From positions 1 through 31,169 of the forward strand of contig CAJUED010000046.1 of NCBI GenBank assembly GCA_910585075.1: 31,169 nucleotides of DNA, written 5' to 3'. Source of the DNA: an uncultured Lachnospiraceae bacterium (GTDB lineage: Bacteria > Bacillota > Clostridia > Lachnospirales > Lachnospiraceae). The notes under the pieces were generated by a model that saw only the letters and a list, made by a program, of their open reading frames with translations, did no database searches and was not told the DNA's origin. This document shows, one piece after another, positions 29,720 through 31,169 of this stretch (the first letter of the stretch is position 1; the number at the start of each line of letters is the position of its first letter). A program made the position numbers and the translations under genes.

Positions 29720-30295
29720 TTACTCCTTTTTCCATTTATAACTATTATTCTTCTTATCATTGCCCTTTTCATCAACGCTACTACTCGTAGCAGGCCAGTT
29801 GATTTTCCATTCAAAATATTCGTCCTCTGAAATTTCGCCATTCTTCAACTGCTCTTTCCGCAGACACCATTCACGCATGAAATCATTGACTAATCCATAC
29901 TCTAACCACATACCTACTGGCGGATGCGCAGGCCAATCATCATTGTCATAGTAACGCACCGACTTATCATCGGAATGATTGGTCTTGCCGGGGTTGCGGA
30001 CAAGCTGAAACAAATGAATCGTGCTACGGTCATCTTCATCAAGCCAAAGCAATGTAAGCATAATATCTTCGGCACAACCGGGAGTAACACCAATAAAATG
30101 GATATAATTGATATTTAGTATCTTTGCCATTTCCATTAAAGTGTTGTTTTTGGGAACACGATAGCCGGATTCATACTGTGCGATACGAACATCAGCATTG
30201 CGTTCCTCATATCCCAATTTCAAGCCTAATTCACGCTGTGTCAAGCCCCGGAATGTGCGTATTTTTTTTATCCGTTCTCCTAATACCATAATCAT
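29720..30295 (-). CDS. XRE-family regulator linked to the TIR gene
   Basis: A 191-residue protein. Residues 4-70 form a Cro/C1 HTH (LGERIKKIRTFRGLTQRELGLKLGYE, then DVRIAQYESGYRVPKNNTLMEMAKIL). The C-terminal part has FMREWCLRKEQLKNGEISEDEYFEWKINWP, a motif common in XRE proteins carried by Gram-positive integrative elements. The C-terminal tail is charged. It directly precedes the TIR gene and probably controls it, possibly as a phage-state sensor, though this is inferred. GC content is nearer to the chromosome than that of the TIR gene. An ATG two codons further in (after AAAGGA) is an alternative start. Confidence 0.85.
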   Translation of the reverse strand: MIMVLGERIKKIRTFRGLTQRELGLKLGYEERNADVRIAQYESGYRVPKNNTLMEMAKILNINYIHFIGVTPGCAEDIMLTLLWLDEDDRSTIHLFQLVRNPGKTNHSDDKSVRYYDNDDWPAHPPVGMWLEYGLVNDFMREWCLRKEQLKNGEISEDEYFEWKINWPATSSSVDEKGNDKKNNSYKWKKE

Positions 30296-30317
30296 GCGTC
30301 CTTTCTGTAAAGTAGAA

Positions 30318-30818
30318 TTATTGTTTTGAAACTATCATGTTACATCTGCTCCAAAGTTCGTCCTTATATGAAAATACATCTTTATCAATAGTTCTTTCAA
30401 TAAAGCCGATTTTTTCATAACATTGTTTTGCTAAAGTGTTTTCATTGAATACATTCAGTTGAACTGACTTTGCGCCTGTTATTTGAAAAGCGTATTGTAG
30501 AGCCAGATTAAGAATTTCTTTTCCGTAACCTTTTCCCCGTTTAATTTTATCAATGACAATAAATTTAAGAAAACCGATATTATCTGCTGTATTGACAGAA
30601 TAACAGAAAAAGCCTATTGGCTGTCCATTATCTTCGGTTGCTACATAAGCACTATCCGTCCAGTCTATTGTATTTTTCTTCAATAAATCATGGAAAGATT
30701 TTTGTGTCATGGGATATGGCAAAAAATTTGCACACCAAAAGGCATGAGTTCTTTCGTTATCAATCCATTTTGATATATATTCGTAATCTTTACTTGGTAT
30801 ATATGGTCGGATTCTCAT
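30318..30818 (-). CDS. GNAT-family N-acetyltransferase
   Basis: A 166-residue acetyltransferase that would move an acetyl group from acetyl-CoA to an amine on a protein or small molecule. The acetyl-CoA loop is FIVIDKIKRGKGYGKEILNLALQYAF, with Arg/Gly-x-Gly-x-Gly-like spacing, and the C-terminal strand NVFNENTLAKQCYEKIGFIE is typical of RimJ/RimL-like enzymes. AAAGGAC lies before ATG 30818. It is 22 bp before the XRE gene on the same strand and in the same operon as a second GNAT gene. The substrate is unknown. Confidence 0.9.
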   Translation of the reverse strand: MRIRPYIPSKDYEYISKWIDNERTHAFWCANFLPYPMTQKSFHDLLKKNTIDWTDSAYVATEDNGQPIGFFCYSVNTADNIGFLKFIVIDKIKRGKGYGKEILNLALQYAFQITGAKSVQLNVFNENTLAKQCYEKIGFIERTIDKDVFSYKDELWSRCNMIVSKQ

Positions 30819-30838
30819 AAATGGAATGTCCTTTCTGA

Positions 30839-31169
30839 TTATAAGCGGTTCACCATAATGTATTCTTCTTCGTTCTCCCTTACAATCTCAAAACCAACCT
30901 TTAGATACAGTTTTGCCGCATAATTGGCTTTTTGAACAGAAAGGGAAACCCGGCTGTATTCATGTGATTTAAGCAGGGTAAGCATTTCTTTCATCATGGC
31001 TGTTCCAATGCCAAAGCCCCGATATTCTTTATACAAAGAGATTGCCAAAGAGGGAGTTTCATCATCTATATGTCCGTAATCATTCATGATACGAACCCAA
31101 ACAGCACCGACAATTTTTCCGTCAACCTCTGCTACTAATCCCCAATCATCTTTTAACGCTCCGAAATGC
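30839..31169 (-). CDS. GNAT-family N-acetyltransferase, 5' end outside window
   Basis: The frame is open to the window edge, so the true start lies beyond 31169; the ATG at 31087 is internal. Visible are GALKDDWGLVAEVDGKIVGAVWVRIMNDYGHIDDETPSLAISLYKEYRGFGIGTAMMKEML and VSLSVQKANYAAKLYLKVGFEIVRE, that is, the N-terminal strand, the acetyl-CoA loop and the C-terminal motif of GNAT enzymes. At least 109 residues are present. It is the first visible gene of the four-gene minus-strand operon ending in the TIR gene, 20 bp before the other GNAT gene. Confidence 0.88.
   Translation of the reverse strand, partial: HFGALKDDWGLVAEVDGKIVGAVWVRIMNDYGHIDDETPSLAISLYKEYRGFGIGTAMMKEMLTLLKSHEYSRVSLSVQKANYAAKLYLKVGFEIVRENEEEYIMVNRL

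Overview
The window looks like a chromosomal segment of a spore-forming Clostridia species, most likely Lachnospiraceae. The reasons are an F1-ATPase operon end, a SpoIIID gene with a sigma-E-type promoter, a queT gene under a preQ1-type leader, two guaA-type genes, purine-rich Shine-Dalgarno sites with some GTG/TTG starts, and a core of moderate GC interrupted by clearly AT-rich blocks. No rRNA, tRNA or CRISPR array is visible.

Layout. 1-6.6 kb is ordinary chromosome: the end of atpD, then atpC, a small conserved hypothetical gene, a class I methyltransferase with a structured leader, an 889-residue membrane-anchored protein whose start codon lies in an 80-bp dispersed repeat, and queT on the minus strand. 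From about 6.66 to 12.88 kb lies an AT-rich integrative element: repressor, two small genes, an unknown 422-residue gene, a DUF927-like helicase, an excisionase-like protein and a tyrosine integrase. It sits inside the promoter/preQ1 leader of queT. Each junction carries a complete promoter plus preQ1-I-like aptamer, so the element appears to replace the regulatory region it displaces.

13-17.1 kb returns to chromosome-like genes: a DUF853/HerA-type ATPase, a polytopic membrane protein and an MNT-type nucleotidyltransferase with a stub where its partner should be. 17.17-20.73 kb is a defence-like cassette (OLD-like ATPase, RloB-type nuclease candidate and a third gene; AbiL-like). It is bracketed by two copies of the promoter and first third of spoIIID; the right copy continues into intact spoIIID. 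The spoIIID promoter has its -10 box in the loop of an 18-bp perfect inverted repeat whose right arm holds the ribosome binding site.

21-27.1 kb holds a MATE transporter, a full guaA, an XRE/TPR regulator and a second guaA-like gene that has lost the glutaminase active site. From 27.15 kb to the end is probably a second island: an AT-rich TIR-STAND-TPR gene, an XRE regulator and two GNAT acetyltransferases in one minus-strand operon. It is joined to the 3' end of the second guaA by tandem 7-bp repeats with the same 11-bp period as the putative integrase arm sites of the first element.

The strongest leads are the element that integrates in a riboswitch leader while restoring a riboswitch, and the promoter-in-loop structure of spoIIID together with its duplication around the defence cassette. 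All functional statements are read from sequence by eye; no database search was run.
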